Positions 42,852 through 51,826 of a DNA stretch of 64,000 bases are shown here, piece after piece; positions within the stretch are counted from its first letter, which is position 1, and each line of letters starts with the position of its first letter. The stretch comes from an uncultured Schlesneria sp. (lineage in GTDB: Bacteria > Planctomycetota > Planctomycetia > Planctomycetales > Planctomycetaceae): assembly GCA_903871875.1 (NCBI GenBank), contig CAIQIR010000132.1, positions 1-64,000 on the forward strand, in the 5' to 3' direction. A program made the translations under genes and the position numbers. Under the pieces are notes generated by a model. That model had not been told where the DNA came from, did no database searches, and saw only the letters and a list, made by a program, of their open reading frames with translations.

Positions 42852-44102
42852 CTAATAATGCGTCAGAGCCAACCAGACGATTCCCAGCAACACCGTCAGG
42901 ATTGTGATCGGAATACCCACTTTCAGATATTCCACAAAGCTCACTTCAATCCCTTCCCGCCGCGCGTTTTCGACAACGATCAGGTTCGCCACCGATCCTA
43001 ACAACGTCAGGTTTCCGGCAAAGGTGCTCGACATGGCCAGCGCCAGCCAGGCTTGTTCGGGATCGCTCGTCATGGGGACGACTGGCTTAAACAGCAGTAC
43101 TGCCGGCACGTTGGACACCAGATTCGAAAGCACCACGGAAAGTCCGCTCAAGACCACCACGGGCGACTGCGTCAGGATCTGCCAGTCTTCGATCGACCAG
43201 GTACGAACGACATGTGTGTCGAACGTGTTCACCAGGACAAAGAGGCCCATGAACATCACCAGCAACGGCCAGTCCACGCGGCGATATATGTCCTGCGGAC
43301 GGACGGTGTCGAGCATCATGATGGCCGCGGCACCCAAGGCGACTGTCGCAATTGGGCAACCGGCGAAGAACAACACGACCACTCCGATCGTCACGGCCGT
43401 GCCCTTGATCAGCAGTCGATGGTTCACGTTCCGATCGTCGTCGGTTTCCTCAGAATCGTCAGCAGCCGTCTCACGGGCCGCCGACAGTAAATGTCGGTAG
43501 ACCAGGGCGACGATTAGGAAATTGATCACCAGGCCGATGATGGCAATCGGGGCCAGTCGCCAGGCAAATCGCAGATAACTGATTTCGGACAACGAGCCGA
43601 TGATCACGTTCTGCGGGTTTCCGGTGATTGTGGCCACCGAGCCGATATTTGAAGCCGTGGCCAATCCAATCAGATGAGGCATCGCAGGCTGCTTGGTTCG
43701 ACGACAGACATTCAGCATTAGCGGCGTCAGGGCGACACACACGACGTCGTTGACCAGAAAGGCCGATAGGACGCCGGACAGGCCCATCGTCATCGCCAGC
43801 AATCCATAAGGCCCCAGACGGCAACGGACGACCAACCCCGTGGCCACTTGAAAGAAACCGGCGATTTGCAAATATCCGACCAGCACCATCATGCCGAACA
43901 GCAGCGCGATGGTCTCCATGTCGATGGACTCGGCAGCAGCCTTCAGATCAATCAGTCCCGTGCACAACATGGCCACCGCGCCGATCAATGCGATTCCTGC
44001 GCGATCGACCTGCAGGCCGGGAATCTTTCCGCAGGCCAACCCGAGATAGGTCACCCCGAAAATGAGTGATGTCAGCCGGATGTCGAAGATCGAGTTCGTC
44101 AT
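42852..44102 (-). CDS. ArsB/NhaD superfamily anion or ion transporter
   Basis: Inner-membrane protein of 416 residues with about eleven helices. VNDVVCVALTPLMLNVCRRT with TASNIGSVATITGNPQNVIIG in the first half and LSNLVSNVPAVLLFKPVV with SSTFAGNLTLLGSVANLIVVENA in the second are the duplicated helix-break motifs of the superfamily. The substrate (arsenite, sodium/proton, or dicarboxylate) is not set by sequence; no arsR or arsC is present, so arsenite resistance is not supported. It follows the MFS gene by 36 bases. Confidence 0.85.
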   Translation of the reverse strand: MTNSIFDIRLTSLIFGVTYLGLACGKIPGLQVDRAGIALIGAVAMLCTGLIDLKAAAESIDMETIALLFGMMVLVGYLQIAGFFQVATGLVVRCRLGPYGLLAMTMGLSGVLSAFLVNDVVCVALTPLMLNVCRRTKQPAMPHLIGLATASNIGSVATITGNPQNVIIGSLSEISYLRFAWRLAPIAIIGLVINFLIVALVYRHLLSAARETAADDSEETDDDRNVNHRLLIKGTAVTIGVVVLFFAGCPIATVALGAAAIMMLDTVRPQDIYRRVDWPLLVMFMGLFVLVNTFDTHVVRTWSIEDWQILTQSPVVVLSGLSVVLSNLVSNVPAVLLFKPVVPMTSDPEQAWLALAMSSTFAGNLTLLGSVANLIVVENARREGIEVSFVEYLKVGIPITILTVLLGIVWLALTHY

Positions 44103-44138
44103 ATTGAGAATTTCTGCGAGGAAGACTTTGAAACCGTG

Positions 44139-45401
44139 TTACATCACAGTCGGGCGGCCCTGGTCGATGTTGTCCAGCGAGTGAATAACGTTCTGGTCGG
44201 CGGACAGCAATCGACCACGAGGCAGTGACTCAGGCACAAACAGGACGATGATCGCCGTCGCGATCGTCCCGACCGTGCCAAGGCAGGCGAAAAGAGCACG
44301 ATAGCCAAGCTGGTCGACGAACATCGCCGAGATCGCCGGACCAACGGCTGATCCGAACACCAGGGCGGTTCCGACCAAGGCTTGTGCCTCGCCACTGCGG
44401 CGGACGTCGGCCATTCGGTCAGTCACCCAGGTCGCGGCGAGCACCGCAAACAGCCCATTAGCCGCACCATCCAAAAATTGGTTAGCGACAATCTCCAAGG
44501 GGGACGTGGCTACCGAAACGATGAACAATCGCAGGGACATCACGGCCCAGGCGACAATTAACAGTGGTCGTCGGCCCATCCGGTCGGCGATCCGGCCGGC
44601 CGGCCAGACGGTCAGCATCCAGCCCAGCATGCTGCACACAAACGAATAGGCCAACCAGGAATCGGCGACATCCATCTGGCGCTTCAATAACAACCCCAGA
44701 TAAATTCCACCCGGCGCATTGGCGGCGTGAAACATGACCATCGCGACGATGAAGAACCACAGCGATCGATTAGAGAAATGTGAGGTCCTGGTTGGCGGAG
44801 AATCGCGATTCACTTGCAACGTCGCCACCGGGACGGTCGACAGGTTGTGCGGTTCGTGAATCAGCCAGGCCGCCATAAACCCGATCAACTGAATGACGGT
44901 AATCGGAAACAGGATCGCTTCGATTCCGAATCGGGAGGCCCACCAGCTGCCGACAAGGGCCACCGCGATAATGCCAATCGGCTTCCAGGTTCGCAGTCGT
45001 CCTAACGCGGCAGCCACTTCGGTCGGTGCCGCCAGCGCGGTCACTTCGGCACCGGTCAGGCTTTCGATCATCGCCCGGCAGATCCCATTTTCGGCGAACA
45101 GAACCACCAGCAATCCGATCCACAGCACGCCGTGAGCCCCCTGCAACAGTGCTGCCGAAAGCGTTAACAGGCCGAGTGCCGCCAGCAGGAACGACTTGCG
45201 AGTTCCCACGCGATCCGACCAAAGTCCCAGTGGAAATTGAGCCAGCCCCGAAAGAGCCGCACAGGTCGACACCCAACCGATGGTGCGGTCCGACAGTCCT
45301 TCCTGGCTCAGATAGAGCGGCAGGAACGGTAGTGTAAAGCCGATTCCTGCCGTACCGCAAAGATAGCAGCCATACACACCCACGCGATTTCGCCAGTTCA
45401 T
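44139..45401 (-). CDS. MFS transporter
   Basis: 420 residues and about twelve membrane helices. ATG 45401 (MNWRNRVGVYGCYLCG) is preferred over a GTG at 45539, whose extra 46 residues (a hydrophilic, low-quality stretch) precede helix 1. Motif A appears as GLWSDRVGTRKSFLLA and the second-half counterpart as AGRIADRMGRRPLLIVA. Sugar or drug carriers are possible. It is between the metallophosphoesterase and the ArsB-like gene, all leftward, and is a likely operon member. Confidence 0.88.
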   Translation of the reverse strand: MNWRNRVGVYGCYLCGTAGIGFTLPFLPLYLSQEGLSDRTIGWVSTCAALSGLAQFPLGLWSDRVGTRKSFLLAALGLLTLSAALLQGAHGVLWIGLLVVLFAENGICRAMIESLTGAEVTALAAPTEVAAALGRLRTWKPIGIIAVALVGSWWASRFGIEAILFPITVIQLIGFMAAWLIHEPHNLSTVPVATLQVNRDSPPTRTSHFSNRSLWFFIVAMVMFHAANAPGGIYLGLLLKRQMDVADSWLAYSFVCSMLGWMLTVWPAGRIADRMGRRPLLIVAWAVMSLRLFIVSVATSPLEIVANQFLDGAANGLFAVLAATWVTDRMADVRRSGEAQALVGTALVFGSAVGPAISAMFVDQLGYRALFACLGTVGTIATAIIVLFVPESLPRGRLLSADQNVIHSLDNIDQGRPTVM

Positions 45402-45540
45402 GATGTCAGTACTCCGTGAATGTTCGCGGGCTGTTTTGGGAAGCCGATCTGACAGACCGGCCGACCGGGGATATTTTGCAGGCGATCCATTGGCATCCTC
45501 GAACTTTCTTTCGACCGGCAGGAACCAAGGTGTCTTCACG

Positions 45541-46602
45541 TCAACAAAAGGCCGTCGTCCGAACGACCGGTGACGACTGAGGGACCGCCGTGAAGCGGCA
45601 TGTCACGTCGACAAAAAAATTGAGCTGTCCCCGGCATCGCTGCCCGTCGATCAGATCGGCATGGACGGTCACCTGATGCTCGCCTTTACTCAGCTGATTG
45701 GCATCAACTGGTCCGGACCAACTCTGGTCCTCGTTCTGTGACAGTTCAAACGGATGCTTCTGATCAATCAATGCGATCACGGTATTGACGGGGGTGCAGG
45801 TCCAGATCCGGACGCGAACTTCGTCCGACTCGGACACGATGTGCCGTTCGTCGGTGGCCAGTAACAAGTCGCGCGGATGAGTGATCAGCAAACAGGGGCC
45901 GATGTCGTTGATCGTCCGATATGTCACGGCTAGGTCATCACCGTCGAGATGCACAATCAGATATCCCGGCGCCCCACCTTCGGGATCGCCGATCGACCGC
46001 ACACACAGGGCGACATTGCGTCCATCATTGGCGATCTGGCCGTAATGAGTGTGTCCGCAGATCACCGCCGTCGGGCGATGACGGGCGACCAGTTCTCGCC
46101 AGCGGTCGATTCCTGGTCCCGCAAATTGCTCGCACACCTTATAGGGGTAGTGATGCTGAAAAATGATCGTGTGTTCGCGTTGCTTTTCAGCCAACTGAAA
46201 CTCGGTACTCAGCCAGTCCAGCTGCTCGGGAGCAAAGCCCAGACGAGGGCGTTCCAGCGTATTCAACCGTAGAAAGCGAAAACCGCGCAGGGTCGTACTG
46301 CCATAGTGATCGCCAATCCAGCGGCGAAAGGCCGTCGCGGCGGGATCGCCCACCACATCATGATCGCCGACCAGCGCTTCATAAGGAACGGAAAGTCGCT
46401 CTCGGAGTTCTTCAAATAGCATGAACTGTTCGTCCTGTGCGTCTTGCACGTTGTCGCCGATGAACTGAACAAAGTCGGGTTTGATCAATTCGGAGATTTC
46501 GCGAAGAAGTTTCGTGGCGATTTGGAAGTTCACTTGGTCCCGATTCGTCAGATGCAAATCGCCGGGTACCACGACGGTGACCGGATCATTGCGGGTACTC
46601 AT
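45541..46602 (-). CDS. Calcineurin-like metallophosphoesterase with C-terminal beta-domain
   Basis: 353 residues. ATG 46602 has GAGGAGA five bases upstream; the same frame stays open a further 750 bases but that part has low-complexity and hairpin sequence and is not likely translated. The dimetal site is visible: PGDLHL with D15 and H17, GDNVQD with D50, GDHD with D80, HHYPY and GHTHYG. A C-terminal region from about 240 (VRIWTCTPVNTVIALIDQ...) is a beta-rich extension as in planctomycete phosphodiesterases. No signal peptide, so cytosolic. Possible substrates are cyclic nucleotides or phosphodiesters; unknown. Confidence 0.86.
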   Translation of the reverse strand: MSTRNDPVTVVVPGDLHLTNRDQVNFQIATKLLREISELIKPDFVQFIGDNVQDAQDEQFMLFEELRERLSVPYEALVGDHDVVGDPAATAFRRWIGDHYGSTTLRGFRFLRLNTLERPRLGFAPEQLDWLSTEFQLAEKQREHTIIFQHHYPYKVCEQFAGPGIDRWRELVARHRPTAVICGHTHYGQIANDGRNVALCVRSIGDPEGGAPGYLIVHLDGDDLAVTYRTINDIGPCLLITHPRDLLLATDERHIVSESDEVRVRIWTCTPVNTVIALIDQKHPFELSQNEDQSWSGPVDANQLSKGEHQVTVHADLIDGQRCRGQLNFFVDVTCRFTAVPQSSPVVRTTAFC

Positions 46603-47179
46603 ACCGATCTCCTCGTTGAGTGGTGGCTGGGCATGCACATTTCCGGGTTGGAAGGTGCCTGAACCCGTCCAGAGGCAAACCGCGCGCCGTGACGGCGACC
46701 CGTTCGGAATTGAGAGATCGAAATGGCATTGCCAGGAGCCGTTCCACCTGTTGCCTCCCGGATTTTCATCGCAGATCGCTCCGGCCAGGCCAGCGATATC
46801 TCTGATGTTGGGCAAGATCCCCCCACCAGCGCCGGGGGGGATCTTGCCCAATTCGCGTTGTATTGACGTTGAGTCTTTTTCGTCGTCGGACGGCAGTGGG
46901 ACTTTCTCGAAATTCCTGCGCGCCCCGACGATTTCACGCACCGTCTGATGCAGACACTGCCGCTCATTGACGTTGTGGTCCGAAAGCCATCTCAGAAATG
47001 TCTCGGATTCTTCGACGTGACATCGCCAAGGGTGAGGTTTCACCGCGAACGGCACCCGCGTTGCGTTGGAAAGATCATTGAGCTGCGAGCTAACGATCAG
47101 ACAACGGTTGTCGGGTCGGAAACGTTTTTTCGGAAGAAAACACGAAGCTCGCGGCACGAGACGCAGAAGGAGATTCAAC
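46603..47179. other. 577-base gene-free stretch with a strong hairpin
   Basis: Between divergent genes. The minus-strand frame is open across it as an extension of the metallophosphoesterase, but the true ATG with a ribosome site is at 46602. The main structure is the inverted repeat at 46808-46851. The right end holds an AAGGAG site used by the next gene (47180). No RNA gene or mobile element is recognised. Confidence 0.5.
46808..46851. repeat. Perfect 17-bp inverted repeat with 10-base loop
   Basis: TTGGGCAAGATCCCCCC at 46808-46824 is the exact reverse complement of 46835-46851. The C6/G6 core gives a very stable stem. There is no T-run on either side. It may be a repeated extragenic palindrome, a factor-dependent terminator or a processing hairpin. 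Confidence 0.75.
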
Positions 47180-48415
47180 ATGAAGACAATTTTCGGAAAG
47201 CGATTTTGGCGAGGAAGAATGGGTCGATCGCTGGTCGCCGCTGGGAGTGTGGGTGCCTTGATCCTCGGGTGTGCCCGTTGTGACGCACAGGGGATTGACC
47301 GAACCGCGACACAGTCTGTCGAAGGAAATGTGCAACGACTGACGACGGCACCCAAAGGCGAAATCGATGGGGCGGTTTTGGATAACGGAACGTGGCTTCA
47401 CTGGCCGCCGCATCGTCAGGATCAGTTTTCGCGGGCCTTGAAAATCGGAGATCCTGTGCGAGCGACCGGTCGCTCGGAATCAGGACCTGCCGGCGACGAA
47501 CATTTCGAAGTGGATACCATCGTCAATTCTCGCACCAATCAGACGATCGAGAATCCGGATTTTGCCATCGGTCCTCCTCCCCCTCCAGCTCGCCGTGGAC
47601 GTGGTCCGGGGCGTCGACCCGTTCCGCCAGCTGGACCGGGCCGCCCGCCAGTGAGAGATGCGGAGCCGGCCACAGAGGTCCAAGGCCGCGTGACACGAAC
47701 GACGTCAGCACCGCGTGGTGAGACGGACGGTGTGATGTTGGACAATGGTACATGGCTGCATTGGCCGCCTCATCTGGAAGGCCTGTTTGTCCCGTTGACC
47801 AAGGTCGGTGAAAACGTTCGGGCCAGGGGACGAACCGAGATCGGTCCCCGTGGTGATCAGCACTTTGAAATCATCTCCCTGACCAATCTGCGTTCGAACG
47901 CCACGGCCGAGAATCCCGATGGTGACTTTGGCCCTGGCGCCGGTCCGCGTGGTCCGGGGCGACGATTGCCTCCTCGGTTCGTGGCTAATGAACGGCCACC
48001 GCTTTCCACCCCAGCTACTCAGAATGCGGGTGAGCATGAAGGGAACGTGACGCGTTTGACGATGGCACCTCGCGGCGAAGTCGATGGGGCGATGCTGGAT
48101 GACGGGACCGCGCTGCATTGGCCACCTCATCTGGCCGACCGATTTGCCGACGTGGTGAAAGTCGGTGAACGTGTACGTGCGACGGGTGAACAGGAAACCG
48201 GTCCAGCCGGCGATGCCCATTTCGAGGTGAGCCTCGTGACGAATCTGCGGACCAATCGCAGCGTTCAGAATCCTGATGCGGTGGATACGCGAAGCGTCGC
48301 AACCGAGGGATCGGTTTCGGCTGACCTGGCCACCCGAGACAGTCGCTTGCGAGACCTGGAGCAACAGATTGAGCAATTGCGGCGCGAGATCCAGCGCTTG
48401 CGCCAAGAAAAGTAG
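47180..48415 (+). CDS. Secreted or lipid-anchored protein with three OB-like repeats
   Basis: 411 residues. AAGGAG seven bases upstream of ATG 47180 fixes the start. The N-terminal hydrophobic stretch (about 17-33) ends LGCARCDAQG, so either lipidation at Cys or cleavage after AQG is possible. Three near-identical domains of about 75-80 residues follow, each with DGxxLDxGTxLHWPPH (WLHWPPHRQDQF, WLHWPPHLEGLF, ALHWPPHLADRF), then VRATGRxExGPxGDxHFE. Pro/Arg/Gly linkers separate them. The C-terminus is a coiled coil (DSRLRDLEQQIEQLRREIQRLRQEK, split here as one phrase). Function unknown; an OB-type ligand-binding fold is inference. Confidence 0.7.
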   Translation: MKTIFGKRFWRGRMGRSLVAAGSVGALILGCARCDAQGIDRTATQSVEGNVQRLTTAPKGEIDGAVLDNGTWLHWPPHRQDQFSRALKIGDPVRATGRSESGPAGDEHFEVDTIVNSRTNQTIENPDFAIGPPPPPARRGRGPGRRPVPPAGPGRPPVRDAEPATEVQGRVTRTTSAPRGETDGVMLDNGTWLHWPPHLEGLFVPLTKVGENVRARGRTEIGPRGDQHFEIISLTNLRSNATAENPDGDFGPGAGPRGPGRRLPPRFVANERPPLSTPATQNAGEHEGNVTRLTMAPRGEVDGAMLDDGTALHWPPHLADRFADVVKVGERVRATGEQETGPAGDAHFEVSLVTNLRTNRSVQNPDAVDTRSVATEGSVSADLATRDSRLRDLEQQIEQLRREIQRLRQEK

Positions 48416-48562
48416 TCGATGGCTGGCGAGCCGCACCGATGTTGTTTGCCAGTGAATTGAGGGACGTTCCGAGACGTATCAGTGCGTCGGTGCTGATACG
48501 TCTCGCGGCATGTTGCCAATTCGGTCCGGTGTTAGTCGCGAGGTGAAGGGAACGCGTTGATC

Positions 48563-49825
48563 ATGTCCGTCTCTTGCCAGAATCCGTCGCAGCCGATTCC
48601 CGATCAGAGTCCGGTGACGACCCATGACACTCCGTCCGCCCGCAGTTGGTTTGGTTTGTGCGCGACCAGTTTTTTCCTGGCCGACGCCAACGGCGTGACG
48701 ATGCCGTTTGTCAGTACCTATCTGATTGATTGTGGATGGACTTACCAATCCATCGGTCTGGTGGTCTCGGCGGCGGCGATGATCAGTTGGTTGATCCAGC
48801 TACCGGCGGGACTACTGATCGATGTGACATTTGGCTACCACAAGATGCTGCTGGCCGCGGCGTCTTTGCTGGTGGGGACATGCATGGGTTTGTTGCCAAT
48901 CGTGTCCGCGTCCGCCCAGACGGTGGGATTTCTGCTGATCGCGGCCGCGATCGGTCTGCCATTTTTCGGACCTCTGACGAATGCCGTGATGTTACAACTG
49001 ATTGGCCATCGGCAGCTGGGTCCGGCCGCGGGCGTTCAGCAAAGCGCGAATCATTTGGGCAACATTGCCGCCGCCGCGACTGCGATGTTGCTCGTTCAAT
49101 ATTTTTCCGTTGGCGCAGTTTTTTTCTGTGTCGCTGCGATCTCGTTATTGGCCGCCGTGTCGGTGACCTTGATCCGGTCTCTCGATTTGCATCAACAACA
49201 GGCCACCAATGGCTCAGTACCGGCCGCTGCATCGCCTGCGGGATTCCTCCAGTTGATTCGCAGTCGGGGTGTGCTGCCGCTACTGATTGCTGCCGTGCTA
49301 TTTCATTTGGCCAATGCACCGGTGATGCCGCTGGTCGCTCAAAGAATCAGAGCGGTCGGGGGCACGCACTCGCAGGTCGCCGCAGTGGTGCTGATCGCGC
49401 AATTCGTGATGGTCCCCGTCGCATTGATGGCGGGTGCCTGGGGATCGAGGTTCGGACAAAAGCGGACCCTGGCCATCGGCTTTCTTGTGCTGCCGATTCG
49501 GATCGCTCTGTATACGCTGACCGACAACCCTGCTTGTCTGGTCGCGCTGCAAGCGCTGGATGGCGTGGGGGCCGGAATCATTGACGTGAGTGTCATTGCC
49601 TACTGCGCGGCGATGACCCGCGATCGCGGGTATTTCAATTCCCTCTTGGGTGCGTTGGGTACGGCGGTCGGCGTGGGCGGGGTCCTGGGGCCATTGCTTT
49701 CAGGGACCGTTGTGCAACACTTGGGCTTTTCGGCAGCCTTTCTGATCTTTGCCGCGATCGCCATGCTGGCGGCAGCGGTATTCATCGGCTGGATGCCGGT
49801 GATGTACGGGAATCCTCGCGTCTGA
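48563..49825 (+). CDS. MFS transporter
   Basis: 420 residues and about twelve membrane helices. ATG 48563 is preferred over a TTG two codons earlier. Sequence such as ATSFFLADANGVTMPFVSTYLIDCGWTYQSIGL opens it, with the loop segments LLIDVTFGYHKMLLA and GSRFGQKRTLAIGFLVLPIRI. Substrate unknown. It is followed in the same direction by the EamA-like and two-component genes, with gaps of 85, 50 and -4 bases. Confidence 0.87.
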   Translation: MSVSCQNPSQPIPDQSPVTTHDTPSARSWFGLCATSFFLADANGVTMPFVSTYLIDCGWTYQSIGLVVSAAAMISWLIQLPAGLLIDVTFGYHKMLLAAASLLVGTCMGLLPIVSASAQTVGFLLIAAAIGLPFFGPLTNAVMLQLIGHRQLGPAAGVQQSANHLGNIAAAATAMLLVQYFSVGAVFFCVAAISLLAAVSVTLIRSLDLHQQQATNGSVPAAASPAGFLQLIRSRGVLPLLIAAVLFHLANAPVMPLVAQRIRAVGGTHSQVAAVVLIAQFVMVPVALMAGAWGSRFGQKRTLAIGFLVLPIRIALYTLTDNPACLVALQALDGVGAGIIDVSVIAYCAAMTRDRGYFNSLLGALGTAVGVGGVLGPLLSGTVVQHLGFSAAFLIFAAIAMLAAAVFIGWMPVMYGNPRV

Positions 49826-49910
49826 CACTGGCGCCGGTCGAGACGGAAATCGAACCGGTCGCCTGGTGGCCGATCGAGGGCGGGTCCATTTGTCGCAGAG
49901 GAGACGGTTG

Positions 49911-50333
49911 ATGTCTGGTTGGATGCTATTCGCGATTAGTTCCGCGTTTTTCGCTGGATTGACCGCCCTGCTGGGGAAGATCGGTGTCGCTCAAATCAAT
50001 TCGAATCTGGCGACCCTGATTCGTACCGTCGTCATTCTGGCGCTCACCGCAGCCATTGTGACGTGGCGAAATGAATGGGAACCGCTCGAGAAACTCTCGT
50101 TGCGGTCTGTCGTCTTTCTCTGCTTGTCGGGGGTGGCCACCGGTCTATCATGGCTGTGTTATTACCGAGCCCTGCAATTGGGACCCGCGTCACTGGTCGC
50201 CCCGATTGATAAGCTGAGCCTGGTGTTTGTCATCCTTTTGGCGTGGCTGTTTTTGGGCGAAACACTGACCTGGAAGTCGGCGGCGGGTGCGACGATGGTC
50301 GTGGCGGGTGTCTTCACACTGGCCACCAAATGA
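49911..50333 (+). CDS. EamA/DMT-family transporter, single-repeat
   Basis: 140 residues with five membrane helices, one EamA unit (SSAFFAGLTALLGKIGVAQINSNLATLIRT through LSLVFVILLAWLFLGETLTWKSAAGATMVVAGVFTL). Most EamA carriers have two such units in 300 residues, so this half-size protein should dimerise, as EmrE-type proteins do. AGGAG seven bases before ATG 49911 supports the start over an upstream frame. Substrate unknown. Confidence 0.87.
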   Translation: MSGWMLFAISSAFFAGLTALLGKIGVAQINSNLATLIRTVVILALTAAIVTWRNEWEPLEKLSLRSVVFLCLSGVATGLSWLCYYRALQLGPASLVAPIDKLSLVFVILLAWLFLGETLTWKSAAGATMVVAGVFTLATK

Positions 50334-50383
50334 GCACCCTTGTCGATCGGCACTCAGGAAGATGAGGCCGTCAGGAATTCGTC

Positions 50384-51826
50384 GTGGACTACAAATTTGG
50401 CACGTTTTGGCAATCGCTGCTGGTGTGGGTGCTGTTTTTGGCATCGATTGCCGCGCTGTTCATCAATAGTGTGACGGCCTTCTTTTTGCCGGCGCAGGAA
50501 CAGCGGATTCGTGAATCGCTGCGCGCCGCCTGTCTCAACCTGGTCGAGGCTGCCACCGACCAGGATCAGCAAATTCCCTCGGATGCCAACGCGCTGCCGG
50601 TCGAAATCCACCAGAGCCTGGAAAAATTGACGCGGCAAGTTTTAGGCCAATATCCCGGAGTCGAAGGCGGCTTTTATGTGAATCATCAACACGATGATTT
50701 CGCGGGCTACGCGTTCCCCACCGAGCCCCTGCACGGTCCTCACCGCGAAGTTCGCCGCGAACCACCCCCGCGTGAAGAACCCTATATTCGCCTGCAAGCC
50801 AGACAATCGGCCCAGCAGGACGACAGCGAACCACTGATTCAATCGCGTGATGTCGGGCCCAGCCGCGTCATCGTGGCGACCGCCCCCGTGTCCCGCCAAC
50901 GCCCGGCTCGGTTGGTCGTCTGGATGATGTTTCGCGTCACCGGACCCGCGCAGCACCGGGCGCAGATGGTCTGGTACCAGTTTTCGACATTTCTGGCCCT
51001 GGGCGGGATTGTGGCCGCCTTGCTGCTGACCCTGAATCTCCGGCGAACGTTGTCCAAAGCACGTCAGTCACAAGACCGCTTGCGCGAGGAACTCAGACGG
51101 TCCGAACATCTGGCATCGCTGGGATTGCTGTTGGCACAGGTCGCTCACGAAATTCGTAATCCGCTGGCCGGCATCTCGTCGACCGTGCAACTTTGGGAGC
51201 GATTGCCGGCCGAGTCCCGAACACCCGAATCGCTGCGGTCCGTCAAAAATGCGGTCGACCGTCTGAATTCGCTGTTGTCGCATCTGCTCTATTTCTCGCG
51301 AACAGAAACCGCCGAACGACAGTCTGTCGATTTGAACTCGATCGTGCGGGAAACCGGAGAATTGATTCGTGCCCAGGCATTACAGCAGCACGTCGATCTG
51401 GAACTGGATCTCGATTCGCAGTTGCCGGCGATCATGGGGTCCGCCGCGGCGCTACGCCAGGTGGTGCTCAACCTCAGCACAAATGCTTTGCAAGCGATGC
51501 CCAATTCAGGCCAGCTGACCTGTCGTACGCGAACCTCACCGGAATCCGGCTCTGTGCTGCTTGAGATCATCGATACGGGGCCGGGCATCGATCCCACGTT
51601 ACGTTCACGTCTATTTGAACCGTTCTTTACGACCCGGCCGCATGGAACGGGCCTGGGGCTGGCGCTTTGTCGAGAAATCGTTTTGCAGCATGGCGGTCAG
51701 ATCGATTTACAACCGGTCGTACCGCATGGCACGCTCTGTCGCGTGGAACTGCCGACCCGAACCGCTCAACCGGAACGGAACGTGGACAAATCGTTAGACG
51801 CTCCCCGCAGTGAGGTGCATCGATGA
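50384..51826 (+). CDS. Sensor histidine kinase (NtrB-like) with periplasmic domain
   Basis: 480 residues. Two membrane helices (about 11-33 and 201-218) flank a periplasmic sensor of about 165 residues, rich in Pro/Arg/Gln (EVRREPPPREEPYIRLQARQS). The H-box is AHEIRNPLAGI with phosphorylated H255; N-box NLSTNALQAM; G1 DTGPGID; G2 GTGLGLAL. GTG 50384 is the start. It overlaps the response regulator gene by four bases (ATGA), a clear two-component operon. The signal is unknown; no known sensor fold was recognised in the periplasmic part. Confidence 0.94.
   Translation: MDYKFGTFWQSLLVWVLFLASIAALFINSVTAFFLPAQEQRIRESLRAACLNLVEAATDQDQQIPSDANALPVEIHQSLEKLTRQVLGQYPGVEGGFYVNHQHDDFAGYAFPTEPLHGPHREVRREPPPREEPYIRLQARQSAQQDDSEPLIQSRDVGPSRVIVATAPVSRQRPARLVVWMMFRVTGPAQHRAQMVWYQFSTFLALGGIVAALLLTLNLRRTLSKARQSQDRLREELRRSEHLASLGLLLAQVAHEIRNPLAGISSTVQLWERLPAESRTPESLRSVKNAVDRLNSLLSHLLYFSRTETAERQSVDLNSIVRETGELIRAQALQQHVDLELDLDSQLPAIMGSAAALRQVVLNLSTNALQAMPNSGQLTCRTRTSPESGSVLLEIIDTGPGIDPTLRSRLFEPFFTTRPHGTGLGLALCREIVLQHGGQIDLQPVVPHGTLCRVELPTRTAQPERNVDKSLDAPRSEVHR

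Noticed and set aside
46603-47355. N-terminal extension of the metallophosphoesterase
   Set aside because: The frame is open but spans the hairpin, and a strong GAGGAGA plus ATG lies at 46602, directly before the catalytic PGDLHL segment.
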